A DNA stretch of 25,484 nucleotides from Clostridia bacterium (lineage in GTDB: Bacteria; Bacillota_A; Clostridia; Oscillospirales; Acutalibacteraceae). Both the position numbers and the translations under genes were made by a program. The stretch lies in the NCBI GenBank assembly GCA_017397065.1, contig JAFQKE010000025.1:1-25484 (forward strand), written 5' to 3'. Below, one piece after another: positions 16,134 through 25,484 of this stretch. The notes beneath the pieces were generated by a model. It was not told the DNA's origin, did no database searches, and saw only the letters and a list, made by a program, of their open reading frames with translations. Positions within the stretch are counted from its first letter, which is position 1. The number at the start of each line of letters is the position of its first letter.

Positions 16134-19100
16134 TTATTCCAGCTCAATTGTGAATTGGAACTTATCCATATAATAGGCGTTGCGAATGGTGGAATACCAA
16201 TCAACCGTTACTGTTTTGCCGTCATTGCCGAAATAAAGTGTGGAAACAAGGCCAAAGGCTTCACGTTTTTGCTCCTCAAGAGTTTGGGGATTTATCATCA
16301 TTTCTACAATTTTATTACCGTTATCACCTGTGATTGTTTTGTAAACGGGGCCGTCATCGCCAAAGGGTATATCGTGTCCGCAAAGCACCAAATCAATATT
16401 TTCATACTTCATAATAAGATTTTTGTGCAGATACTGAACCTTTGCGTTTGAATAGGTTTGCATTTGGGTGCTAAGCAGACCGTGGGTGTTTAAAATTACT
16501 CTGCAATCGGGGTTTGCCGCAACAATTCCTGCCGCCCAATCTACCATATCACTTGTGAGGTGATCGTAATAATCAAGCGTCATTATCATATATTTAGTTC
16601 CGCCCATCTCTAAAATATGATAAACGTTTTTCATTGTGTCATCATATGAGCCGGTAAGGTGCGAGCCGAATTCAGCCTTGGTTATGTTGGCATCAAAATC
16701 ATCACGAACATCGTGATTTCCACGAACGATAGCCTGAGGAATACCTGCATTTTGAATCTTTTTAAGCTCATTTTTCATAAGCTCGTATTCTGCTTCGGTG
16801 CTGTATTCGGTAAGGTCGCCAAGGGTAATAACGTACTCGGTTTTGTTTTTCTCGGCGTTAGCAACTATCCAATCGTAGGTATAGTGCATATCCTCGGGAT
16901 GGAAATATGCTGTTTTTTGAGGGTCGCCAACCACCGCAATTGAGAAAGCATAATCTGTAACGGCATCTTTCATAATGAAGAATTCGCCCTTGGGTTCAAA
17001 GTCAGCAAAAGCATCCTTTGCGGCCTTTACCGACATAATTTCATCGGCAGCAAGGCGATCATCTTGGTTATTTTTTGCTGAATAAATTTCGTGGATTACC
17101 GAAAAAACAGATGCGTCAATAGCAGCAGAATAGAGGACAATCTCTTTACCGTCAGCAGAATTAAGTTTAAAATAAGGCCTTACTGTATAATCAGTTGCAA
17201 ATTTATTGTAATCGATAGCACCATCTGTTCTGCCGATGTTATAAAGGGCGGCTGTGAAATAGCTGTGGGTGCTATCACCCTCGACATACTGAATATTATC
17301 TTTATTTATAATTCCAACACGAGGAGATTTGTTTTGATTGCCGTATTTGCCGTCAATAACAAGCTCTTCGCCATTTAGATCTTCGTTGTTCATTGCAAGC
17401 AGGCCGATTTCATTCACCTGCATACCGCCAAAGCTTTCTAAGTTTTCATTGTTTATAAAGAACTTATAACGAAGTGCCTGCGGAAGCTCGGCAGAGGTTT
17501 TGCGAATGGCATTTCCTGCATAAGAAACAACGGTTGGAACACAAATAAGATTATCAATAAACACCTTAGATTCGCTTGAGTGTGAATTTGTGGTAGAGAA
17601 TACAAAGTGCAGCCAAGCCTCGGTTACGTCTGCAGGAGTAGTGAATGTTACGGTCATTCTGCCCCAGTTGCGAATTTTGTCGTAATCGGCATAACCGTCA
17701 TAATCATCAAAATAGGCATATACCCTTTCGTCGGTTGAGCTTACGCTGCCTGCATCAAAATCAAAGGAGTTAGCAACAACTATTTTTTTAAGAAGATCGG
17801 TGGGAGTGGGATTATTTACATAAAAACTTATCTGATATTCAGTGTTGGGCATTAAATTCTGCAGCTTGCGTACTGCCGAACGGGATTTTACTGCAAAACC
17901 AAGCATAGAATTACCGCTGTAAGGGGTAACAGTGTACGGAGTTTTCACCGAATCCAAAGAATAGGTTGCCGTTTCGGGAGAATAGGTGTAATTTTTATAG
18001 TAATCGGTGGTTTCGCCGTTATAAGCCTTAATAATGTAGCTCCAGTCAAGCTTTTCATAGCCTGCCTCAAAACCGTATTTAGCCGATGCATAACGGCTCC
18101 AGATTCCCCATCTGTCGTTATATGGTGCAACCTCGCTGTTGGCGGGGTCAACACGAACTGTATCACCCGTTGAATAATTTTCAAATCCGGGGTCACCGTC
18201 AATGGTGTTAAGAACCAAAACCTTTGCCGTTAAGGAATCTATGCTTGTTTCAGCGGTATCAAAGGTGTATTCGGTAGCGGTGGAAAGCAGGGCATCACCG
18301 CTGTACCAGCCGTTAAATGCGTATGCGCCGTCATAGGTGTAAAGGTTTATTCTAGCGGTGGCAGTTCCGTCGCCATTATCGGTAACGGTGCTGCTGTGAA
18401 TATCAGAGATTGGGCTTGCAAAGTCGGTGCCATCTAAAGAGGTGTATATGGTTTTAACTTCACCATTATTTAAATAAACAGCTTCAATATTTGCCGCCAT
18501 TTCGCCCATTGTAAAGCTGGCATTTGCAGAGTAGGGGTTGCTTATGGTAACGCCACCCGAAAGAACTCTCCAATATCCAAAGGTTTTATCATTGTATTCG
18601 TTTGCGGTAAGATTAACCGTTTCGCCGGACAGAGCAAATGGATTATCGGCAGTACCGTCGGTAATGGTCATTCCAAGGGAGAAGTTTTTAGTAAGCTTAA
18701 AGCCGGTCAGCTTTAATAGGTATGCATAGTTGGTTTTTATGTTGATGTAATATTCGGTGTCCTCTTCGGGAGTGAAAGTAATATGTAGTCCGCTCCATTT
18801 ATTCTTATCCAAAGTGAGATTAGTTGCCAGAGTTTTACCCGTGTTAGCAGGAATAGAGCCGTTGGCATCAGCCGATTCAAGCTCCTCTTTGGTTACAAGG
18901 TCGATTTTTGAAATAGAGGCAGGTTTATCGTCAATTACGTGATTATCATACCACAGGCTTAAATTATATTCCTCATTAACCTCCATTGCCGGAAGTTTAA
19001 TATAAAAGCTTGTGTACCAAGCTCCGTACACGTTGAATGCGGTGCCGTGATTTTCGTCTTTATACTGTTCGATTTTAAACGCCCCGTTAGGGGACTCATC

Positions 19101-20426
19101 ATTTGTGCCTAAATAGGTTGTATCGATATCTTTTAGCAGATTTTCATAGTATTCTGCTTTTATGCTTACTGCCGAGTCGGGCATTAAGAAAGTGGTGGTA
19201 GGGGATAATGAATCGTCCAAAGCGGCATCACCAACAACGTTTTCCCAACCCATAAATTTTTGTGATGAGGTGGGGGTGGCGGTGATGGTTATTTCTTCAC
19301 CCACCTTTGCGGTTTGTTTGTCGGCGGTACCGCCCGTAACAACAACGGGGCGAGAAACCGTTTCTTTAAGTACAAAATCGCAAAGATACATATTGTAGGC
19401 ATAGCCTGTTTTTATATTTATATAATAATTAGTAGTATCATTACCGGTTGTAAAGTATGCCTTAAAAAGGCTCCAACCGCCCTTATCTAAGGGTATGTTT
19501 TGACCTATTGGTGCTATTGATGAATCGGTTACTTTACCATCTGCATTAACAGCGGCAAGCTGTTCTTCGTTTAAAATGTGGATCGCTTCAAGCTTACCGG
19601 CTGTAACAACCTGAACATCATTATCATACCTGAAGGCTAAATAATATTCGGTATTTGGTTTAAGCTCGGGGAGTGAAATATAATAGCTTGTGTACCAGCA
19701 GTTGGTAATCTTATATTTGGTGCCGTAGGTGCCCTCTGTCATAGCAGAAAATCCAAAATCTGTGGTTGTGGGGGATTGATCCTTAGAGCCAAAATTATCT
19801 ACCGATATGTTAGCAAGCAGATTTGGCATAGGTGTTGTGTTTAAATCAACATCAGTATTATCATCAGTATCATTACTGGTTTTTACAATTTTTAAATCAC
19901 AAAGCTGAAGCCAATAAGCATAGCCTGTTTTAAAGTTTAAATAATAATTTGTTTGTGTACTGCCTGTAGTAAAGGAGGCAGAGTGAAGAGTCCATGCCTC
20001 CTGATCCAAAGGCAGGTTAGAGGCTATGCAGGTTGCATTGTTATCTGTAACCTTTCCATTTTCATCTACTGCCTCAAGCTCATTTTCGGTTAAAACGTGG
20101 ATTTTTTCAATGGTGCCTGCGGTGTCGGTCTTTGAATTGTTATATCTAAAGCTTATCTGGTACTCGGTATCGGGCTCGAGGGAGGGCATAGCAACATAAA
20201 AGCTTGTATACCACGCACATTTAATATGAAAAGCCGCTCCGTATGTGCCGTCGGTGTACTGTTCAAATCCAAAGTCGCCGTTAAGCGATTGATCTTTTGT
20301 ATTAAAATTAGATACACTGATATCCTTCCAAAGGTTTTCCTCGGCGCTTGCCAAAACAACAAAGCTACCGCTTATGGAAGAAAGTACAACAAACAAAGAC
20401 ATAATAAACGATAATATTTTTTTCAT
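16134..20426 (-). CDS. Large secreted modular phosphoesterase, tandem paralogue
   Basis: 1430 aa, first gene of the operon. Signal peptide MKKILSFIMSLFVVLSS... ends in ASAEE. Three modules of the type AWYTSFYVAMPSLEPDTEYQ (near 30, 205 and 445) alternate with InlB-like repeats (GGTADKQTAKVGEEITITATP...). Then come a carbohydrate-binding-like region and a C-terminal calcineurin-like domain (from about 1159): VVGDPQ, TLGDLTE, RGNHD, NTHGL and CGHDIPFG. As in its neighbour, motif I is D-x-Q and the final GHxH lacks the second His. GGGAGGA precedes the ATG. The shared architecture points to gene duplication; sequence divergence is large, so the two may differ in target. Export to the cell surface or medium is expected. 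A divergent AraC regulator sits upstream. Confidence 0.88.
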   Translation of the reverse strand: MKKILSFIMSLFVVLSSISGSFVVLASAEENLWKDISVSNFNTKDQSLNGDFGFEQYTDGTYGAAFHIKCAWYTSFYVAMPSLEPDTEYQISFRYNNSKTDTAGTIEKIHVLTENELEAVDENGKVTDNNATCIASNLPLDQEAWTLHSASFTTGSTQTNYYLNFKTGYAYWLQLCDLKIVKTSNDTDDNTDVDLNTTPMPNLLANISVDNFGSKDQSPTTTDFGFSAMTEGTYGTKYKITNCWYTSYYISLPELKPNTEYYLAFRYDNDVQVVTAGKLEAIHILNEEQLAAVNADGKVTDSSIAPIGQNIPLDKGGWSLFKAYFTTGNDTTNYYINIKTGYAYNMYLCDFVLKETVSRPVVVTGGTADKQTAKVGEEITITATPTSSQKFMGWENVVGDAALDDSLSPTTTFLMPDSAVSIKAEYYENLLKDIDTTYLGTNDESPNGAFKIEQYKDENHGTAFNVYGAWYTSFYIKLPAMEVNEEYNLSLWYDNHVIDDKPASISKIDLVTKEELESADANGSIPANTGKTLATNLTLDKNKWSGLHITFTPEEDTEYYINIKTNYAYLLKLTGFKLTKNFSLGMTITDGTADNPFALSGETVNLTANEYNDKTFGYWRVLSGGVTISNPYSANASFTMGEMAANIEAVYLNNGEVKTIYTSLDGTDFASPISDIHSSTVTDNGDGTATARINLYTYDGAYAFNGWYSGDALLSTATEYTFDTAETSIDSLTAKVLVLNTIDGDPGFENYSTGDTVRVDPANSEVAPYNDRWGIWSRYASAKYGFEAGYEKLDWSYIIKAYNGETTDYYKNYTYSPETATYSLDSVKTPYTVTPYSGNSMLGFAVKSRSAVRKLQNLMPNTEYQISFYVNNPTPTDLLKKIVVANSFDFDAGSVSSTDERVYAYFDDYDGYADYDKIRNWGRMTVTFTTPADVTEAWLHFVFSTTNSHSSESKVFIDNLICVPTVVSYAGNAIRKTSAELPQALRYKFFINNENLESFGGMQVNEIGLLAMNNEDLNGEELVIDGKYGNQNKSPRVGIINKDNIQYVEGDSTHSYFTAALYNIGRTDGAIDYNKFATDYTVRPYFKLNSADGKEIVLYSAAIDASVFSVIHEIYSAKNNQDDRLAADEIMSVKAAKDAFADFEPKGEFFIMKDAVTDYAFSIAVVGDPQKTAYFHPEDMHYTYDWIVANAEKNKTEYVITLGDLTEYSTEAEYELMKNELKKIQNAGIPQAIVRGNHDVRDDFDANITKAEFGSHLTGSYDDTMKNVYHILEMGGTKYMIMTLDYYDHLTSDMVDWAAGIVAANPDCRVILNTHGLLSTQMQTYSNAKVQYLHKNLIMKYENIDLVLCGHDIPFGDDGPVYKTITGDNGNKIVEMMINPQTLEEQKREAFGLVSTLYFGNDGKTVTVDWYSTIRNAYYMDKFQFTIELE

Positions 20427-20472
20427 AAATTTTTCCTCCCTGAAAAAGTTACAAAAATCCTAATTTACTTTA

Positions 20473-20512
20473 ATTATAACCTATTGACAATGTTTTGACG
20501 ATATGTTATTCT
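20473..20512. promoter_or_regulatory. Back-to-back promoters of the phosphoesterase operon and the AraC gene
   Basis: On the + strand TTGACA (20484-20489), 17 bp, TATTCT (20507-20512) would drive the regulator at 20566. On the - strand a perfect TATAAT (20478 down to 20473) with only a weak -35 (TCGTCA, about 17 bp upstream) would drive the phosphoesterase operon. The two overlap, so regulator binding could affect both. Confidence 0.6.
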
Positions 20513-20565
20513 ATAAAAAAACGACGGTATTGTCCAAATTGGGTATAAAACGGAGGTCTTTTTGG

Positions 20566-21342
20566 ATGAAAGATATTGTTCTTAACAACAAATCCATATG
20601 GGTAGATAGCTCTTCCTCAAAGTGGGAGAGTGTTTATGACGCAACAAAACCCTCTCAGATTTATAAGTTTATATATGTAAAAACAGGTAGTATGGTAGTA
20701 TATTCAAAAAAAGGAGAATTTTCACTTGCCGCAGGGGATATGATTTTTATTCCGGCGGGGGATTCTCACAAAATGGTTCTTAGCGAGGAGGATGAGGGCA
20801 CAATAGTTTACAGAATCCACTATCGATTTTTCCCAAATGTGGATTATTATGATTATCAAATGCAAACCTTTAGGCCCTCTAACAGAATAGTTGAAAATAT
20901 CGAGGAGCTTAAATCTTTTGACAGAAGCATTGTAAACAGTGAATTTATCTGGAAAGCATATAGGCTTTTGGATGATTTTGAAAAGCTTATGCACAAAAAT
21001 CAGGAAATAAGCGCTTTAAAAATAGAAAAGGCACTTGATTATATGCGTGAGCACGATAATTACACAATTCCTGAGCTTGCTGAAATGTGTAATATGAGCC
21101 GTTCAGCCTTTTACACCGTCTTTCAAAAGGTGGTTGGATGCACACCGATTCAAACAAAGCATCGTTTTCAGGCTCACAAGGCGGAGATTTTGCTTAAAAC
21201 CACCGACCTTACGGTGGATGAAATCGCCGAAAAGGTTGGGTTCCAGTCAACCGCCCATTTCAGAAAGGTTTTCCATAGCCGTTATAATTGCTCACCGAAT
21301 GAAATAAGAAAAAGAATAAAAATGACTATAATTAAAAAGTAA
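20566..21342 (+). CDS. AraC-family regulator with cupin sensor domain
   Basis: 258 aa from the ATG at 20566 (GGAGG at 20552-20556, 9 nt before). An ATG at 20503 in the same frame would start inside the promoter and is rejected. The N-terminal half is a cupin-type sensor (IYVKTGSMVVYSKKGEFSL, then GDMIFIPAGDSHKM). The last 100 residues are the AraC DNA-binding domain (ELAEMCNMSRSAFYTVFQKV and EIAEKVGFQSTAHFRKVFHSRY). It is divergent from the secreted phosphoesterase operon, with overlapping promoters, and so is the likely regulator of that operon. rarA begins 14 nt downstream and is probably cotranscribed, though functionally unrelated. Confidence 0.9.
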   Translation: MKDIVLNNKSIWVDSSSSKWESVYDATKPSQIYKFIYVKTGSMVVYSKKGEFSLAAGDMIFIPAGDSHKMVLSEEDEGTIVYRIHYRFFPNVDYYDYQMQTFRPSNRIVENIEELKSFDRSIVNSEFIWKAYRLLDDFEKLMHKNQEISALKIEKALDYMREHDNYTIPELAEMCNMSRSAFYTVFQKVVGCTPIQTKHRFQAHKAEILLKTTDLTVDEIAEKVGFQSTAHFRKVFHSRYNCSPNEIRKRIKMTIIKK

Positions 21343-21356
21343 AGGAGGCTTAAAAT

Positions 21357-22640
21357 ATGAAAACACCACTCGCTGACAGAGTGCGCCCTACCGAACTTAA
21401 AGATGTTGTTGGTCAACATCATTTGCTTGATGAGGGCAAAATACTTCGCCGTATCATTGAAAGCGGTGAAATTCCAAATTTAATATTTTACGGGCCTTCG
21501 GGCGTGGGAAAAACCACAGTTGCCAATATTATCGCAAGGCGTAGCGGCAAAACACTTTATCGCCTTAATGCTACAACGGCTTCTACCTCTGATTTAAAGG
21601 AGATTATTGCAAGTCGAACCGATTTAGAAAATCAAAACGGCATTTTGCTCTATCTTGATGAAATTCAGTATTTTAATAAAAAGCAACAGCAAACCCTCTT
21701 GGAGTATATCGAAAACGGCGATATTACCCTTATTGCATCTACTACCGAAAACCCTTATTTTTATGTGTACAACGCAATACTCAGCCGTTCCACCGTTTTT
21801 GAGTTTAAGGTTTTAGCCCCAAAGGATATTGAGATTTTTATAGAGCGTACATTCTCTGTGCTTGCCGATGAAAATAGCGCCGATGTTGTTTTAGAGGATG
21901 AAGTTTTAAAAATCATTTCCTATGGTTCGGGGGGAGATTTAAGAAAAGCACTTAATGCCACCGAGCTTTGCTTTTTAACCGGCGAGAGGGAGTATTCAGA
22001 TAACAAAACCAAAATCCTAATAAGCAATGAAGTTGCCGAAAATTTAACAGAAAAAAGCTCTATGAGGTATGATCGTGAGGGCGATGATCATTATGATGTT
22101 ATCTCAGCCTATCAAAAATCAATGAGGGGTAGCGACCCCGATGCCGCCCTGCACTATCTCGCAAGGCTTCTGCTTTCGGGAGATTTACAATCGGCTTGCA
22201 GACGTCTGCTTGTTACCGCCTGCGAGGATGTAGGACTTGCATACCCTAATATTATTCCTATTGTTAAGGCTTGCGTCGATTCGGCACTTATGTTGGGGCT
22301 TCCCGAGGCGAGACTTCCTTTGGCAGATGCCGTTATTTTGGTGAGCACCTGCCCAAAATCCAATTCGGGACACGATGCCATTGCCGCAGCAATGGCAGAC
22401 GTTGAAAAGGGAATAGCAACCTCTGTTCCTCGTCAGCTTCAAAATAAGCATTTTGACGGTGAAGATACCGCCGTTAAGGGTCAGTTTTACAAATATCCGC
22501 ATCTTTTCCCAAATCATTATGTTGCTCAGCAATATTTGCCGGATGAAATTAAAAACCGCAAATATTATGAATATGGTGATAACAAAACCGAACAGGCGTA
22601 TAAAAAATATTGGGATGAAATAAAAAAGCAGGGGATTTAA
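21357..22640 (+). CDS. rarA: Replication-associated recombination protein A (RarA/MgsA), AAA+ ATPase
   Basis: 427 aa, the normal family length. RarA acts at stalled or broken replication forks, interacting with SSB and the replisome. The AAA+ module is complete: Walker A GPSGVGKT (46-53), Walker B LLYLDE (97-102) with the RarA signature continuing QYFNKKQQQTLLEYIENGDI, and sensor 1 ASTTENP (about 117-123). The C-terminal half carries the clamp-loader-like tetramerisation region (DAALHYLARLLLSGD, then ACEDVGLAYP). The ATG has AAGGAGG at 8 nt. It follows the AraC gene by 14 nt. A housekeeping gene, it suggests chromosomal rather than plasmid context. Confidence 0.97.
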   Translation: MKTPLADRVRPTELKDVVGQHHLLDEGKILRRIIESGEIPNLIFYGPSGVGKTTVANIIARRSGKTLYRLNATTASTSDLKEIIASRTDLENQNGILLYLDEIQYFNKKQQQTLLEYIENGDITLIASTTENPYFYVYNAILSRSTVFEFKVLAPKDIEIFIERTFSVLADENSADVVLEDEVLKIISYGSGGDLRKALNATELCFLTGEREYSDNKTKILISNEVAENLTEKSSMRYDREGDDHYDVISAYQKSMRGSDPDAALHYLARLLLSGDLQSACRRLLVTACEDVGLAYPNIIPIVKACVDSALMLGLPEARLPLADAVILVSTCPKSNSGHDAIAAAMADVEKGIATSVPRQLQNKHFDGEDTAVKGQFYKYPHLFPNHYVAQQYLPDEIKNRKYYEYGDNKTEQAYKKYWDEIKKQGI

Positions 22641-22866
22641 AAAACGATAAATTGTAGTTTGAAACGTGTGACGTTTCATCCAATTCCGAATAGGTTTTAT
22701 TTGTTTGGCTAAATCTCGTTCCGCAGCCGGAAAGCAGGCAGATAAATTGCAGTTTGAAATGCCGTTTGGCATTTCAAACTTGTAGGGGATGGCGCCCACG
22801 ACATCCCTAAAAGAATTTGCACAAATTATAGTTTAAATAAGCCTTCCCCATCAAGGGGAAGGCTTA
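22641..22866. repeat. Cluster of palindromic intergenic repeats after rarA
   Basis: No gene lies in 22641-23077. A near-duplicate sequence GATAAATTG(T/C)AGTTTGAAA begins at 22646 and 22741, each leading into a hairpin: TGAAACG..CGTTTCA (22660-22678) and GTTTGAAATGCC..GGCATTTCAAAC (22752-22779, 12-bp stem). Then GGGATG..CATCCC flanks a GCGCCCACGA core (about 22786-22807). A 12-bp stem TAAGCCTTCCCC with its complement (22838-22866) may serve as the rarA terminator. These look like dispersed repeats typical of gut Clostridia rather than regulation particular to rarA. Confidence 0.65.
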
Positions 22867-22993
22867 TTGGCAAATTTGTTTTATATGTATATATTCTTTT
22901 TTTGCTACAATATATTGTATTTTTCCAAAAAAATAAAAACATTTTGAGTTAAATTGCACAAAAAAGTAAACTTTTTTTCTATGTTTGAGTAGG

Positions 22994-23022
22994 TTGAAAA
23001 ACTCGGCTTTGGAGTGTATAAT
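22994..23022 (+). promoter_or_regulatory. Sigma-A promoter of the third modular secreted gene
   Basis: TTGAAA (22994-22999), 17 bp, TATAAT (23017-23022), leaving a leader of about 50 nt. Ribosome site GGGAGGA (23064-23070) is 7 nt before the ATG at 23078. Confidence 0.8.
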
Positions 23023-23077
23023 TGTCTTATAATAGTATCTTTGTATATCTATTAAATTTTTTTGGGAGGAAAAACTT

Positions 23078-25484
23078 ATGACAAAGACCTTATCAATTTT
23101 ATTGTCTCTTTTAATGGTGCTTGGTACACTTACCTGCCTTTTTACAGTGCCCGTTACCACCGCATCTGCAGAAGAGGCAGCAACCGAAACAACGGTTGAA
23201 ACCCTGCCTGTTAATAACTGGATTACTAACAATGGCACAAAAACTATAACACCTGAAACCACCTTTACTGTTTCGGGCGTTACCTTCCCCACCAGTGTAA
23301 ACTACGGTATACGTGGTTGGGACTTAGCAAACGACCCCGTTAATGGTACAGAGGGTGCTCGTTTAACCCAGAATGTGTTACATCAATTAACCCTTACCGT
23401 AACCGCTTCTGAGGATATTAACGAGGGTGTTAAGCTTTACCCCGTTTTCCATTCCAATGATTCTATGAATCATACCCTTAGTCAGATTGCTGGTGTAAGA
23501 AGTGATGTTACTACACCTCTTAAAGTAGAAGCTGCTTATAACAGCGTAGCTGCATCTGCTACCAGTGATAAAACCGTTCCCACCACTAATGCAGATAATG
23601 CAGCAGCACTTGTTGCAGGTAAAACCTACACCTACACCTACCTTTTTAGGGGCTCAACCAAATGGATTAACCACATCAGAATGTTTGCCGATGGTCTTAC
23701 CGCAGGCTCCGTTACCTTAAGCGATGCAAAAATCTTCCCCGCTTCCGAAACCGATGCAGGTAACTTCCTTTTCAAAAATGCTACTGTTATTCCCTACGCA
23801 GTAGAGGAAAACGGCAATGTATTCACCCGTATGTGGGGCTACCAAGCAGTTGGTAGTACTGCAATTAAGAAGTATGTGATTTCTGCAAAATTAGGCGGAG
23901 ATTATTATAACATTGACTTCATAGGCGAAAACCTATCAGCTTTCCTTTGATGCCCGCTATACAAGTGAACTCGGCTTCCATGATGAAGATTCTCTAGGTC
24001 GTTCCCCCGCATTTGACTTCTATGAGACCGGCTCTTTAGATTACAGCGCCGAATATGATGCAATCAAAGCCGAAGGCGATGAAACTGTATATAAACAGGA
24101 TAATGGAGCATCCTATACCGAAACGCAAAGAGAATACAGCGGTCCTAATAACGGTTATTCCTATTTCTATGCAGGCTCTACTTCTACTACCCGTATCCGC
24201 CGTGTTACTGCTTCAAATATAGGAACTTTGGCATATTATAATGCCGACGGTGCTTTACTTGCCAACAAATCTCAGGGCTCCGGCTCTCAGCACGGTCGTA
24301 CCTTTAAAGATTCAGACGGTATTAATACATCTACTTGGATAAAGGGCGAATACACCCTTAATGCTGTTGGCGCACAGACCCTGCAGGAGGCTGCAGCATT
24401 AGGCGCAACAAAATCCTCAACCACCGATGCAAATATGCGTTATACCTATGCTGATAGCGCTTGGACCTTTAATAGTGATAAGAATAACTGGTATGTTCCT
24501 GCCGAACAGGATGTTACTGTTGCTTTGGGTATTGAGTTCCTCAATGGCGGCCAGGTTTATGATTTTGATAATTTTGAAATTAAATCTGATGTTACTACCG
24601 TTCCCGTTGAGTACAAAAATGCTAACGGCGAGACCGATACCTTAGCAAATACAGTACACACCGCAAACAAGTATTATAATGTTTTAACAGGAAAAACAAT
24701 TGCTACTATAAATCTTTTTGAAAGCGATTCCCTCACCTTTGACGGTTGGTATAACGGTACTGAATTAGTTTCTACCGATGCCGAAATCGAAATCGAAGGC
24801 TCTTATGATAACCTTAAGGCAGTATTTACTTCAAAGAACCTTCTTGCCTATGCAGGCGGCTTTGAAAACTATGCTGACAACACCAACCTTGAGGCTGCTT
24901 ATACCGTAGTTAAAGCAGGCACAGAGCCTTATCCCAATTATACCGGCGACGAGTTCCGTTACTACAATAGCGTACCTCCAACAGGCGATAAGTGGACCGG
25001 TTGGGATACCAATATGAGGTCAACAAGCCTTAAAGATAGTGATAGCGGCGTAACATCTGCTCAAATTATTGCTGATATTGAGGCCGCAGGCGGCGTTATG
25101 AACACCAGCGGTTACACAGGCTTTACATACTTCACAGGCTTCCCCACCATTAAGTCGGCTAATGCTAGTGAAAAAATCTTTGCCGATAGCGGTAACCATT
25201 CCAGTCAGGCACAATATATTGCTGTTACTCCCTACAGCGGTGATAAAATGCTTCAAATGCAGGCTTCTGCAAGAACCGCTATCAGAGCATTAGAGGGCTT
25301 AACCCCCGGCAAAGGCTATACCTTAAGCTTCTATGCATTCAATCCCTATAAGGATTACTGGATTAAGGACGTAACAGTTCGCACACAGCCAAATCTTACT
25401 GCTGATTCTGAGGTTTTAGCAAGCTATTCTGAGCCTTGGGTAAATGTTACCGAAGACCGCGTTACCGGTGATAACGGTGTTACA
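23078..25484 (+). pseudogene. Frameshifted gene for a large secreted modular protein, runs off the window
   Basis: Starts with signal peptide MTKTLSILLSLLMVLGT..., cut near ASAEE as in the two paralogues at 11669-20426. The first frame stops at 23948-23950 (after GENLSAFL). The frame one base over is open from 23925 to the last base (about 520 codons, no stop), beginning KTYQLSFDARYTSELGFHDE. One extra or missing base in GCGAAAACC (about 23927-23931) explains the break; it may be a real mutation or a sequencing or assembly error in an A run. The second part contains an InlB-like repeat (DSLTFDGWYNGTELVS) and a stretch like the paralogues (GGFENYADNTN, TPYSGDKMLQMQ, ARTAIRALEGLTPGKGYTLSFYAFNP). 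If the paralogy holds, a phosphoesterase domain may lie beyond the window. The rest of the protein cannot be seen. Confidence 0.8.

Noticed and set aside
20503..20565. N-terminal extension of the second cupin AraC regulator
   Set aside because: The extension begins within the promoter and lacks a ribosome site; the ATG at 20566 with GGAGG is far better.
22185..22799. A 204-codon minus-strand frame over the end of rarA
   Set aside because: Mostly antisense to rarA and continuing into the palindromic repeats; no initiation signal or recognisable domain.
22929..22976. Imperfect AAAATAAACATTTT-like sequences upstream of the third modular gene, suggesting control by the AraC protein at 8712
   Set aside because: Both copies are degenerate (insertion or several mismatches), about 30 bp apart, and sit in very A/T-rich sequence where chance matches are likely.

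Overview
The window looks like chromosome from a low-GC, Gram-positive gut-type Clostridia (Oscillospirales or Lachnospirales-like). The base composition is AT-rich, Shine-Dalgarno sites are strong GGAGG types, promoters are sigma-A-like, and several secreted proteins have a terminal ASAEE cleavage region. No rRNA, tRNA, CRISPR array or transposase gene was seen.

Region by region. 1-534: no gene; two opposed arrays of small hairpins (165-324) and a weak promoter. 535-4508 (+): a Rob/GyrI-type AraC regulator, a YhfW-like FAD oxidoreductase with a Rieske domain, and an orphan SAP plus FokI-type nuclease with no methyltransferase beside it. 4587-8513 (-): a two-gene sugar operon (unassigned glycosidase-like protein, then an L-arabinose-isomerase-family protein). 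It is divergent from an AraC regulator (8712-9572), and two 14-bp direct repeats 20 bp apart lie just upstream of the operon promoter.

9575-11106 is the most unusual part. A DpnI endonuclease gene (cuts only N6-methylated GATC) and its small partner dpnD sit directly behind a frameshifted, catalytically dead fragment of a D12-class DNA adenine methyltransferase. The whole block lies between the 3' half of the neighbouring araC gene and a second, internally deleted copy of that same 3' half. This reads as insertion of a restriction cassette with a long target duplication, plus the fossil of a methylase that could not coexist with DpnI.

11144-11624: a divergent pair, an XRE regulator and a 55-aa Cys-rich protein, with operator-like repeats between them. 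11669-20426 (-): two tandem genes for very large secreted proteins (1477 and 1430 aa) made of beta-sandwich modules, InlB-type repeats and a C-terminal calcineurin-like phosphoesterase in which both histidines expected at metal site 1 are replaced. A divergent AraC regulator (20566-21342) probably controls them and is followed at 14 nt by rarA. 22641-22866 holds dispersed palindromic repeats. 23078 to the end is a third secreted paralogue of the modular family, broken by a 1-nt frameshift near 23928 and running off the window.

Functionally the window mixes carbohydrate or surface-polymer use (three AraC-controlled or modular loci) with DNA-targeting defence (DpnI/DpnD and the FokI-like nuclease).
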